Positions 47,196 to 57,868 of a stretch of 64,000 nt of DNA are shown here, piece after piece. The DNA is from Hexactinellida sp. DTS-2022 (lineage: Eukaryota > Porifera > Hexactinellida). The translations under genes were made by a program, and so were the position numbers. Below the pieces are notes generated by a model. It was given only the letters and a program-made list of their open reading frames with translations, ran no database searches and was not told the DNA's origin. Every line of letters begins with the position of its first letter. The first letter of the stretch is position 1. The stretch spans positions 13,320,501-13,384,500 of the forward strand of contig JAPNXP010000001.1 of the NCBI GenBank assembly GCA_028753945.1, given 5' to 3'.

Positions 47196-49619
47196 TAGTC
47201 TCTATCTCAATTATAAATGCGGTTTCTAGTCCCCCATCACTTTAATACAATCCGGACAAACAAACACACAAACACACACACACACACACAACAATCGAGA
47301 TTTAATAATATAGATTTATCATAATATCTGTTGTTAGGAAACTTATCCTTAATTGAAGAATATCAAAAGGAATTTCTTATAATCAAAGATACTTTCATTA
47401 TCAACGAATTACAGTGAGTTGTCTTACTTACATTTTATAGGATTTGAACATGTATTATATCAGAAAATATGGACATTTAATTTTAATTGATTAATTACAA
47501 TTGCTTATTCCCTCCTTTATAATGATACTATTCATTATCATATCACTGTATTTACTTATATTTATCTGTGTTCATAGATCCTATTGCAATTATCAATAAC
47601 GCTAATATCATCAATCAGTTGAATCAGCTAACAAAGTAAGTAAATTTCTTTGTATTATCTATATATTCACTATAATTGTACCGATATACATTTGCATCAA
47701 TCTTAGTAGGGAAATCTTTATCATCATGCCCTGCATTATTTGCTGTACAATCTAAAATCTGCTAATTTAATTATTTCTGAAAATATTATTTCTTTTTGGA
47801 GTGTTTAAAGTTAATACATACTCCGGTGCTATTACACAATACGTATACTTATAAGATTTGTCATTGAGCCATCAACTTTAACAAGAATGAATAATTTGGC
47901 TGTTTAACTCTGATATTGCACAGTTAATTAGTGGAGAAATAAATCCTTTAACCGAATTACTTGTTTATGGAAATACATACATGCAAATCTATCCAATTTG
48001 GTTTGAAAAATGGGTATGTACACTAATCCGGCTAAAAGTATTTGAAGAACAATAATTATATGAATATATTCCAGCTTCTCGAGGCATAATTACATTTGTT
48101 GATGCTTCAATATAAAACGATAAGTAATTTGAATTTATATTTTATAGGGGTATTAAGCTCATAAACTTTATAATGAGCTAATAAATACAGATTTTCTGAT
48201 CATTATGAGGCAATTATAATTTACTAATTCTGATTTCACATTATAATTGCACATAGTAGGATTACTCTAGGTACTTAATTTCAAATAATTGCGTATCGGG
48301 TGATCGATCAGGTTAAGATAATCAGATAAATATACATAGTTTAGTGTAATATTCTGAATATACTATAGGAATTCAAATTTCATATTTGTGAATAGATATG
48401 TATGATATTCACAATACATTGGGAATTTAGGCTCAATAATCGAAACGATATCGCAAATAGTAGCTCTTATTTGAAAATCTCGCTCTTTTTAAGTTAACAA
48501 GCTCAAAATTCCAACACAAGTATCAATTTACTAGGACTGTATCGAAAGAATAAAGTAACAATATCAAATTATCAATCGAGATGAGCAAGTATGAATATAC
48601 TATATTAAATGTATTATCAATTTATTTTGGACCTATTTACTAGGCATACGATTGATTCCAATAATTTCCTGAATTTAATGACCCTTCGGCAAAAGTTAAA
48701 CTCACGGGTCTACGTGGCCCAGTTACTTAGCATGTTCCAAATCTAACTTTTCTAATAGATATACTATACACCGAGTTCTGATATTATTCTGTAGTACATT
48801 TTGGAGCTATGGTATATTGCAATATACATTTCTAAACTGGCTGCCATTAATATACTCGTATAACTATTAGTTCTGATTATGAGCATATCTATACATCCTC
48901 TACTGAAATAAATTTGATGAAATATATTGTTAGTATAACACCGCTCCTTTCTATGTCTTAATTACGTCGCGTTTTAGCCCCGTTTCCCAAAGTACTAAAG
49001 CTATACAATGAACAGAAGTGTAAATAGGAGATTATTCGAAAATATACAATTGTGTCTCTGCTCTTAGGGCTCTACTAGACGGGTCACTTAGCTATATAGG
49101 GAGATAAAATAATCAATTTTTGGTTCAATTGGGATGATACTCAGCCTGTAGTTAAAGTGAATTCAGCATTAGAGCTAAATAATAGCAAGGATGTCCAAAG
49201 GTATTAAAGAATAACTAAAAACTTACCATAATTTCGTGCGAGATATTAATATTATTAACATTAATTGTTTTAATCTAGTAATTAACCAAGAAAATCCATA
49301 TATTAATAGCCCAATTTTGTCTAATTCTATGTATAAATAATATATTTAATGCGAAACTCAATATTGTGTATGGAATTTACATATTTTCTGTGTTATTGTG
49401 GGATTGGGCTGTATCAACTATAAAAATGAAGAAAACATAACTAATTTCGACGAGATTGATCCATTAATTCATGAGAAATTAATTGTGAAGTGGTGCTCAT
49501 TTTCGCTACTGGATTTCGCTACTAACTTCACACTCGTATTCTTATTTCCCAGCACTCCAGTTTATTAAATTAAGATAATAAAGTCTCATACACTATAGCA
49601 AGTATAATTAAATGTATTA

Positions 49620-49955
49620 CAGTGGATGTTGGTTATAAGAACATTCCATTAAAAATACTCCAGTGTGCGATAACAAATTGATATACGTATAATACAATCA
49701 CACAGAATATACTTTATCCTTATACGCTCGCCCCTAACTTGAGATTGGGATCCGACTTCCCTCTGTGATCCCTGGATCTACGTCTTGCCCTGAAATGGTT
49801 TAGCCACTGAGCTAAGTAAGTAACTGCTAATTTATAGTAAAGAAATACACCATTTGTTGTAGAATTATTATCTCCAACTATTAGTAACAACACTTGTCGG
49901 CACGAATTAACAAATTCCGATCCCAGCGATAGCATTATATAATCGGTATCCACTG
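49620..49955. mobile_element. 336-bp MITE, unit B copy of 26512-26846
   Basis: It has the same TA-flanked ends and the same tRNA-like inner segment as its unit A partner, so it inserted before the duplication. Confidence 0.72.
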
Positions 49956-50299
49956 TATTGCATATTTAGTTGTGATGAAATAGTGCGGACTGTGTATCTT
50001 TAGTGTTGTTGCACCATGGATAATAGTGTATAATGAGAGAAGCAACATAAACCATTGTTTGAATTTGTTTCCATCGAATACAATTAGGAATTTCAAACCT
50101 TCTATAAGAAGTGGAAAATTGAAATACAAGTTTTGGCATTATTGAGAGATCAGCTCTGCAATTACGAATTTTAAAACTACAAAATATGCAATTTTAATAA
50201 CTAAACTTACCAGCCGTCTACTACCACTAAATTAATTTCAATACCTGTGTAATTGAATTTGATGACTTCAGTTTAGTTTTAAATTATGTTGGAGTAAAT

Positions 50300-50342
50300 A
50301 CATTTCAGTTACAGTTACAGTTACAGTTACAGTTACTGATTA
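50300..50342 (+). repeat. ACAGTT hexamer run
   Basis: About five to six copies here against about three at the matching place in unit A (27118-27140): a small length difference between the units. Confidence 0.8.
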
Positions 50343-51266
50343 GAAAATTCGCTAAAATCTATTTTAGTTGGATTTGAACTGCAGTTCAATTCCTGTTCAA
50401 TTCGAAACACTATAGTATGGATGCACTATTAGTCAACCACCAAAATATGGTGCCCTGTCAAAAATGGGCACAGTTGTAATTTTACTTTTATCACATGATG
50501 CAAATAGGCAGCTGAGTATTCTTAAAGTTTGATAAACAAGTAAATCCGATTTTGAACGTTAATGAACTTCATATTTGTGCAAGTTGGGAATGTGATCACT
50601 GGTTAACTGGTTTACTGCAAATATTATATTTTAATGGTACACGTTTGTTAACTAGACAAGGGTCTCAAACTCAAATATATCACGGGTAGAAGTTAATTTC
50701 TGATTCTGATTCTTAACATAAGGAATCCAATATCGCTTCAAAATAATGAGATACTTCGGAGATTAATAGAGTATCCGTAAATAATGAATCACTGTGTTTA
50801 CAAATTTAGTTTCCAATAAGGGAATAATCTTCTGGAATAATATTCCTATTGTTCAAATACTCTATGTGTTGGTTAGGGTAGTTCGATTAGCTTTAATATC
50901 GGTGGGAAACAATAAAATTTACACAGAATATAAAATTGTTTACTATATTTCAGCACTAACGCAAACCTATTAGACACTGACCCAAAATATATAATTTACA
51001 AACCTTATTCGATCATTGGGGTTACCATACAATATAGACAATAACTGCAACTGTAACTGTATTATTAACTCTTATTAAGATTTAATCTTTTTTATAATTT
51101 AATCTTAACTCTAACTATACGTATAATGAAATCTTTTTAACTGTAACCGTGACTGGATTTTTGTTTTTCAACTGTGACTCAAACAGAATTTAACCAAATT
51201 TCAAATTGAGTTTGCAGTTCTACCACCACAAAAAAATGTCAGCACAGCTGTAATTTTGAAACTTTA

Positions 51267-51424
51267 CAGTGAACTATCGTTATAACGACTTGCTTGGGAC
51301 CTGTAAATTCCTTCGTTATCTCCGGATATTCGTTATAAGCGGATAATAATTTTAATGCATTTAGTTCTCTGGGGGAAAATAGCCATTTCGTTATATCCGA
51401 CTTGGTTATAACGGGAGTCCACTG
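51267..51424. mobile_element. 158-bp MITE, unit B copy of 28100-28244
   Basis: The ends CAGTGAACTATCGTTATAAC and GTTATAACGGGAGTCCACTG are clear inverted repeats flanked by TA. Confidence 0.8.
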
Positions 51425-51764
51425 TATATCAATTTATTATAAGATACATAATTAATGTGTTACGCAATAATTACTATGTAATCTTAATTAACCAGGACAT
51501 ATGTACTAACCATATTCTACTGAAATTGGATTCGTATGCGATATTGAACACACGTTTGAGGTTAATTCCCATTAATTATTCAATGAGAGTACTTCCAGTG
51601 TCTAACTCCATGCTATACTGATTATAATTATATCTGAATTATAAATTATTCGTTGAGTTATCTCTAACTTATTTTAATGTTACTAAATACTTGGAATATT
51701 CTCACTGAATAACAAACTATAATAAAGAAAAAACCGCAAACATATAATCAGAAATAAGCAAGGC

Positions 51765-52390
51765 CATACGGCCTTTCTGAACTTGAGGTGAATAGCACCG
51801 ATCTGTTGCAAAGCGACCGAGACCGAAGGGCTCTTTTCACTATATTCCACTATATTCGACTATATTTCGAAGGACCATTAGTCGACCCAAAAAGAATGGA
51901 GCATGTTAGTTAAGGAACTCTTGGATCATTTCGATTTACAGTATACGATCCATTCGGTCACGGTCGCTTTGCGACAGATCAGTTCTACACATCTCAAGTT
52001 AACGGCCGCTATGCGGTATTACCCCTCACTAAACCTGTGATTATATAGTTTGTAAAGAATTTGTCAATGTTATATACATCCCTTTCCACCATTTCCCATA
52101 CTTTTAACTTGTTTCCTATAATTTCCGTTGGAAGCTGGCTTCTGGGTTCATTGTGATTTTTGAATAATTTGTTCACTATTTTGTAAATAACAACAATAAT
52201 TATTCATAATTGGAAATCTATAAATGAGAAATTCGTACTCAACATACTTGTTTACCTATAATACCCATCGAAATCTAACTTCTAGGTTGATTTTGAATTT
52301 CATTAATTTGCTTACCTATTTGTATAAAACAACAACAACAAATATTAATATTATAAATTTGTAAATATGAAATTCGAAATCGGCATTCTT
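51765..52390. repeat. Two opposed hairpin cassettes and decayed satellite
   Basis: A minus-oriented cassette at about 51768-51832 and a plus-oriented one at about 51950-52030 share the order GGTC-hairpin, GGCCGC-TAT-GCGG with the element at 44573. Decayed satellite units follow to about 52390. Confidence 0.7.
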
Positions 52391-52537
52391 GTTTTCTCTC
52401 GATTTCGTGTCTTAAAATCTCTGAGCTTTAAGCAAAATTTGTATACCAGCTCTAAAATAGTTTGTTTACATTTGCCTCCAGGCTTGATTAGTATCAAATT
52501 AACAAAGTCTCAATCGATCGGCGTCGCTTTTAATGTG

Positions 52538-53561
52538 CACTCACGACCAAAAGTATTTGAACATCAACATTATGGATTAATATATTCAAGCTTCTAGCAA
52601 CATAATAACATCAGTAGATGCTTAAAATGGATGTTGACATAAAAATGATATGTTGACATAAAATGATATGTTAAGTATAATAAAATGGCAAAATATTTGA
52701 ATTTAAATTTTTATGGAGGTGTTAAACTCATTAACTATATAATTAGCTAATTAAAAAGATAATTTCTGATCATTATGAGGCAATTAGAATACAGTAGAAC
52801 CTCCCCAATCAGGGCAGCTTCGTCCGGAGGGTGCCCGGATCTTAGAATTTGCCCGGATCTCAGAAATAATCATAATTTCTATTGTTAATCAACTAGTGTT
52901 TATGTTCTGATGTCTCAATACCTATTGTCTGACCTGATACGCACCTCTGACATCTAATCTTGGTATAAGTTTATCCAAAGAGTTCATAAATTTCGAATAT
53001 GAATCGTATATAAAGTAGCGAGATTACCATATGGCCAAATCCAAACCAATATTTACCGCCCAGATAAGGGTAGTTATACTTTAGTAACATGTTTGACATG
53101 CAAATCTGAAAAGATAAACTATATTTTGGGGCTAATTCCCAGAAAAATGGCGAATTAATTTTGAACTTATACAAAAATGTTGCCCGTTTTAAGGAGGTGC
53201 CCGGTTCTGAGAGGTCCGGATCTGGGAGGTTCTACTGTATACAAATTCAGATTGAAGATTTGATTACTACATAGTATAATAACTCTAGGTTCACAATTTC
53301 TACCATTGATATACCACTGAAATACAGCCACATTCCCATTTGTGCCACTTGTGCCACAAGTGGAAAGTGACAGAAACACATATGCCACTTCATAAATAAT
53401 GCAAATAATTGACTTAAAGTAACAATGTTATGAAGTTTAGAACCATAATAATAAATTAAACTACATTTTAGAGTAGTTTAAACAGCCGTCAACAAACTAT
53501 TTAAAGCATATTGTGTCTGGAATATAATTCCTGTTGTTCAAATACTTTTGGCCGGTGAGTG
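52538..53561. mobile_element. Tc1/mariner-type element ending 36 bp before the NLR-C coding exon
   Basis: The left end CACTCACGACCAAAAGTATT and the right end AATACTTTTGGCCGGTGAGTG are inverted; TA follows the right end. No transposase is seen. It carries a nested MITE at 52792-53237. Confidence 0.75.
52792..53237. mobile_element. 446-bp pogo-like MITE, nested
   Basis: The ends CAGTAGAACCTCCC and GGGAGGTTCTACTG are perfect inverses flanked by TA. GCCCGGATCT motifs occur in both orientations. A fragment of the same family lies inverted at about 15312-15405. Confidence 0.88.
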
Positions 53562-53613
53562 TATTTATCCAATATATAATACTGTATATCCCTCTAGGCT
53601 CTACCATTGTCGA

Positions 53614-56600
53614 ATGGATATTTCTGAATTAACTGCGTTGACAGAGTTATCGAATGAGTTAACAATTGATGACGTGAAGCAAATACGAAATGAAATTGGA
53701 ATACCAGAAGCTTTGTGTGAAGATTTGTCGCAAGTTACGAAGTTTCTTTTTGCAATCAGAAGATGGACGGGACACAAACCGTTCCTTTTTTATATGGCCC
53801 TAAAGCGTGTGAGGCCTGAATTAACGGAAAAAGCATGTAAAGTTAGATGGCTTTGCAATTCCTCGCCCGACGGGACTGAGTTCCAACAAGAAGAAAATTT
53901 ATCCATTAAAACACTGGTACAACTTTTGAAATCAGAGATAACTAATGTGCAATGGCTACTCATCTACATGACTGTAACATCTGAAGCAAAGGAAAATGTC
54001 AGTTTTGCAGATACACTGAGCCTGCTAATGGCGAAAGGTCTGGTTAAGAAAGACCTGAGTGCACTTTGTGAAATCATTAAAGGAATCCAGAGGGACGATG
54101 TTGTGAGAAAACTTGTGGCTTATAAGAATCTATTCAACCAAATGGATGATGGCGAATTTGAAAACAAATTTAAGCGAGAATTGACAAGTCAGGTCAAAGA
54201 AATGAAACAGTGGGATGCGAATTTGAAAGATTTCTTACAAATCCAACACAGCACAGTTCAACAAATGTTGGGAGATGTCGTATCGGTTAATCTAGCAGAG
54301 GTGTTCATCGACTTAACAATCCTAAAAGAGAAACCTCGACCCATTAATTTCCAAGATGAAACAACCTACAACGAGATTGCATATCTCAGAAAGATAGCAA
54401 ATAAAGAAGTTGAAATACAGCCAGTTGATTTTACTCAAGAATTGACGACATATGAATCTAAAAAGCCGGAAATTTGGTGCATCATAGGCAACCCCGGCAG
54501 TGGCAAAACATTCCTAGCCAAGCGAACAGCCCTCAGATTTAGTAGCAACGAACTAACTGGGATTCAATACTCTATCTCAATTCCCTGCCGCAATGAAGAA
54601 TGGCATTCTATGGAGGTAGCAAGAATTCAGGAGGATAAGAAAGTCGACTCGGTATTTATACAAAAATGGATCTGTCTGGGATTGCCGGTTGGACCCAGTT
54701 GGACAAACGATTTAGCGAAGCACTTGAATGAATCGAGTGGAGATGGAGTCCTGTTCATTATTGACGGACTAGATGAGTTTACCAGGAAAGTGCCATTCGA
54801 GAAAACATTGCTATGTTTGCTGCTGACCCGTCAAGCCATGATAAAAGCAACCATAATTCTAACGAGTCGCCCCGGGGCATGGACTGACATCTCCTCTGCA
54901 CACGAATTGAAAGTGAACAGGTACTACCAGGTGCTTGGGTTCTCGCCAGCCAACAGAGACCTTTACTTCGAGAAACAAATACGCAACGAAAAGAAATTGG
55001 CAGAATGCAAGAGTTTGCTAAAGCGACACGACGAAATGGATCAGCTCTCGTTAATCCCAGTAAATGCGTCCCTTTTCGCAGCTCTGCTGAAAGGAGAAGA
55101 CTCCACTCTCATTAATACTCTGACAAACCTCTACTACGAATTAACGCTTTACCTGATAAGGAGAGAACTGGCCCGAACGGGACTACCAGAATTCACACGG
55201 GTGGAACGTATATCCGATCTCCATGCCGACATACTTGAATGCCTAAGTAAAGTAGGATTCATCGCAATGCTCGGGGTAGCGAACAGAGAACTAACATCGG
55301 AGGAAAACGTGCCTCTAACAATCGGACAAGAGGTATATCCCAGTCAGTGCTTAGGTCTAGCTCACGAGCACTACAGAACTAACTCTGTCGGGTTGATAAC
55401 CAAAGTGTGGACATTTGTGCATCTGACCATGCAGGAGTTCGTATCTGCTCACTGGGTTAGCAACACTTCCTGGACAAAGCAGTGCTTCAGCATCAGGTAC
55501 ATATCCCACTCAGTTGATAACTTCTCGCTTTTCAAAATGGTGACCAGATTCCTGTGCGGGCTCGTGACAGAAAAAGCAGCGGTTTTGCTAGTCATTATGT
55601 ACAGGCACCTAACCCCGCAACCAATCCCAATGATTGGAATGCCTATTACTTTCCAGCTAAGATATAGAGATATATATGGCATGAGTGTGTGGCGCGAATT
55701 TACTAAAATATTTTTCGAATTAATCGCAATTGTATATGAAACAAATTCTAATTCATTAGCTTTCTGGTTTAATAACCTCAAACAGTATTTCCCTACTCAC
55801 ATATACCTCTATGTGCAACAAGCCGTCTCTCCCAATGAATGGTTTTGTTTCTGTCAGTCTCTCAAACTTGTTAGTAGAATTCAACTCATTTTCATCGACA
55901 CTAGTCGCATCAAGCCAACTCAGTTCAAATATTTGATAGAGAAAATGGGAATCTGTTCCGTTAATTTATTAGCTTTGCGCTTCTATAAGAAAGATTCCAC
56001 TACAGTCCTATCATATACCGAAACAATTAGAGAGACAGGTATTAAGTCTGACACTAAAGTTAGTATTGAGCTATCCAACTGTGATCTCAGTGCTGAGACA
56101 GATGTTAATCTCTTTCCTACACCAACCAATCAGATTATACACAGCTTGAGACTAACTTTGAATGAATATTCACATAAAGCTCTTCAGGAATTAACCAATC
56201 TATTCTCTGCTATTCAATGCTTATTTGTTTGGGAATATGATACTAATTACGTCACTATGGTACCAGCTCTGTGTCAGGCGACACAACTAAGAGTATTACA
56301 CCTCGAAAACATTCCTTCTAAACTCATTCCTAGCCTAACAGCTGTGCTACCTCAGTTCTCTAAGCTACAAGAGATTGCATTTGAGAATACCTCACTGCTA
56401 CCTGCAATTACTCATCTGTCAAATATAACTTATCTACAGATACAAGATACAACTAAAGACACAACTCTCTGTGAATATTTGTTGCAGATTATTAATGGGA
56501 ACAGACACACATTAAGAGGAATGGATTTGTATAATTTGGACAGTATTGGATTGAATAATTGGAGTTTACTTCTCAATCGTTTTGAACTTTGCACTAATTT

Positions 56601-56955
56601 AGTTCATCTAAAGCTATGGGACATTACTCTACCAACTAATGATGTCACTCAGTGGAGTAGCGCTATTAAACAAATGAAGTCTTTAGTTGAATTGGAATTC
56701 TATACTGTCTCCCTCTATGACACAGGATTATTATCTCTCTGTGAAGGCCTGATATACCATCCTGCTATTAGGAGTATAGAGCTAACAGACTGCAAGCTGA
56801 CCTATCTATCCTGTGAGCCTCTAGCTAACCTAATTCCAACTGTCTCACAGCTGGAGACACTGAGTGTTAATGAACTATCTGAACCTGACAGAGATCCTAT
56901 CTCATTACTCAAGGAAACAGCTGATGAGTTTGGTATTGAGCTTAACCTGGATTAA
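53614..56955 (+). CDS. NLR-C: DED-like/DED-like/NACHT/LRR protein, 1113 aa
   Basis: This is a whole coding exon without interruption. The start is ATG 53614 (MDISELTALTEL), 16 nt after the acceptor CCCTCTAG; codons upstream in the same frame belong to the intron and to a transposon end. It has the same domain order and the same length as NLR-B: death-fold 1 (1-82), DED-like 2 (about 96-176), NACHT with Walker A GNPGSGKT (292-299), Walker B FIIDGLDEF (D384, D387, E388) and sensor-1 TSRPGAW, NLR linker FVHLTMQEF, then LRRs to the end. Against NLR-B the first ~780 residues are clearly diverged, with many silent changes, while the last third is nearly identical outside beta-strand positions. A cytosolic immune sensor by family. 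A donor AAG|GTATGT lies 21 nt after the stop. Confidence 0.95.
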   Translation: MDISELTALTELSNELTIDDVKQIRNEIGIPEALCEDLSQVTKFLFAIRRWTGHKPFLFYMALKRVRPELTEKACKVRWLCNSSPDGTEFQQEENLSIKTLVQLLKSEITNVQWLLIYMTVTSEAKENVSFADTLSLLMAKGLVKKDLSALCEIIKGIQRDDVVRKLVAYKNLFNQMDDGEFENKFKRELTSQVKEMKQWDANLKDFLQIQHSTVQQMLGDVVSVNLAEVFIDLTILKEKPRPINFQDETTYNEIAYLRKIANKEVEIQPVDFTQELTTYESKKPEIWCIIGNPGSGKTFLAKRTALRFSSNELTGIQYSISIPCRNEEWHSMEVARIQEDKKVDSVFIQKWICLGLPVGPSWTNDLAKHLNESSGDGVLFIIDGLDEFTRKVPFEKTLLCLLLTRQAMIKATIILTSRPGAWTDISSAHELKVNRYYQVLGFSPANRDLYFEKQIRNEKKLAECKSLLKRHDEMDQLSLIPVNASLFAALLKGEDSTLINTLTNLYYELTLYLIRRELARTGLPEFTRVERISDLHADILECLSKVGFIAMLGVANRELTSEENVPLTIGQEVYPSQCLGLAHEHYRTNSVGLITKVWTFVHLTMQEFVSAHWVSNTSWTKQCFSIRYISHSVDNFSLFKMVTRFLCGLVTEKAAVLLVIMYRHLTPQPIPMIGMPITFQLRYRDIYGMSVWREFTKIFFELIAIVYETNSNSLAFWFNNLKQYFPTHIYLYVQQAVSPNEWFCFCQSLKLVSRIQLIFIDTSRIKPTQFKYLIEKMGICSVNLLALRFYKKDSTTVLSYTETIRETGIKSDTKVSIELSNCDLSAETDVNLFPTPTNQIIHSLRLTLNEYSHKALQELTNLFSAIQCLFVWEYDTNYVTMVPALCQATQLRVLHLENIPSKLIPSLTAVLPQFSKLQEIAFENTSLLPAITHLSNITYLQIQDTTKDTTLCEYLLQIINGNRHTLRGMDLYNLDSIGLNNWSLLLNRFELCTNLVHLKLWDITLPTNDVTQWSSAIKQMKSLVELEFYTVSLYDTGLLSLCEGLIYHPAIRSIELTDCKLTYLSCEPLANLIPTVSQLETLSVNELSEPDRDPISLLKETADEFGIELNLD

Positions 56956-57150
56956 CTTCTCACCTCTGCTATCAAGGTATGTATTCACTTTATTATCTGT
57001 TAATAATGTCTACTCCGCTTAATCGGGTCACTTTGGTTCGAGGATAATTGACTAGATTAGGCGGAGAAATCGATAAACCGAAAGTATGTTACTTAGAGGT
57101 TCTTTATTAATTGTATACAGTCCTACTGGTAGGAATCCTATAGTATAGAC

Positions 57151-57360
57151 CACGGGTACCCAACTCAATTTTAACTGCGGGCCACATGGCCACATTGGTT
57201 TCCTCAAATATTTAGGTGGTCCATATAGGCCAATTGATAAATTTCAGATATATTAGGGAGAAATAGGTTGGGATATCCAAACGGAAAAGGTTAAGAAACA
57301 CAAAATGATCAAAAATATTAACCGGATTAAATTTCGCGGGCCGTATGTTGGGAATCCCTG
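57151..57360. mobile_element. 210-bp hAT-like MITE
   Basis: The ends CACGGGTACCCAAC and GTTGGGAATCCCTG are inverted. The flanks TATAGAC and TTTAGACC suggest an ~8-bp duplication. Unit A reads straight through (TAGTATAGACTTTAGTTG). Confidence 0.75.
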
Positions 57361-57868
57361 CTTTAGACCTTAGTTGTTTAATACGTACATCTTTAATTGG
57401 ATAAGTATCATGTATAATACGCATAATGTAAACATGTTATACATATACCTTGATTAATATCGCGCTCTTTGAATTTGCTTATAACAACTTTCGGTTTATC
57501 GATATTATTTTATTGATAATCGAATTTAGAATTTGATTATATGCTGCATCTTGTATGTATTTACAACAAGATTTAAAAATATACAACTGAATTTACTTCG
57601 AAATAGGCATGTTTTCGATGGATAGCGAATTACGTACAATGCGTATTATACGTATTTTACATATACTAATTACAAAATTTGGACACAAATAACATAATTT
57701 TGACGCAATTATACAATTTTTAAAAATTAGCTTCAAGTTGCACGATTTTCTTCCCAAACAAGACGGTTGACTACATTAACCACTAATGTATTTGTTTCCA
57801 TCATCATTATCCATGTAACTGTTTATATAGTTTGTTGTTGTTACAACATTCTAAACCGAATTTCCACT

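Larger units (their letters stand above)
44573..47313 (+). mobile_element. Composite hairpin-cassette/satellite element, two tandem copies
   Basis: Each copy has the same order: a GC-rich cassette of four hairpins (44577-44656; 45669-45750), a ~140-bp tandem array, a segment ending TTTAATACAATCCGGACAAA, a CA-rich run, and the tail AATCGAGATTTAATAATATA. Copy 1 is about 44573-45667 and copy 2 about 45668-47313. The insertion site lies between TAATTT and TTTATCATAATATCTG, still joined in unit A at 23630-23645. No coding region. The superfamily is unknown; an RNA-derived (SINE-like) or rolling-circle origin is possible. Confidence 0.72.
44425..47635 (+). other. Leader exons of NLR promoter module 2 (unit B), with a 2.7-kb insert in the first intron
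   Basis: Candidate exons are about 44425-44525 (CAG|GTATGT), 47338-47413 (acceptor TTGTTAG, donor ACA|GTGAGT) and 47578-47635 (acceptor TCATAG, donor AAA|GTAAGT). The first intron is ~73 bp in unit A but ~2.8 kb here because of the satellite element at 44573-47313. All splice signals survive. Confidence 0.6.
47636..53597 (+). other. Predicted 6.0-kb intron between leader and coding exon of NLR-C
   Basis: The intron runs from GTAAGT at 47636 to the acceptor CCCTCTAG ending at 53597. It is colinear with the NLR-B intron up to about 51720, then holds elements of its own. No gene is seen. Confidence 0.55.
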
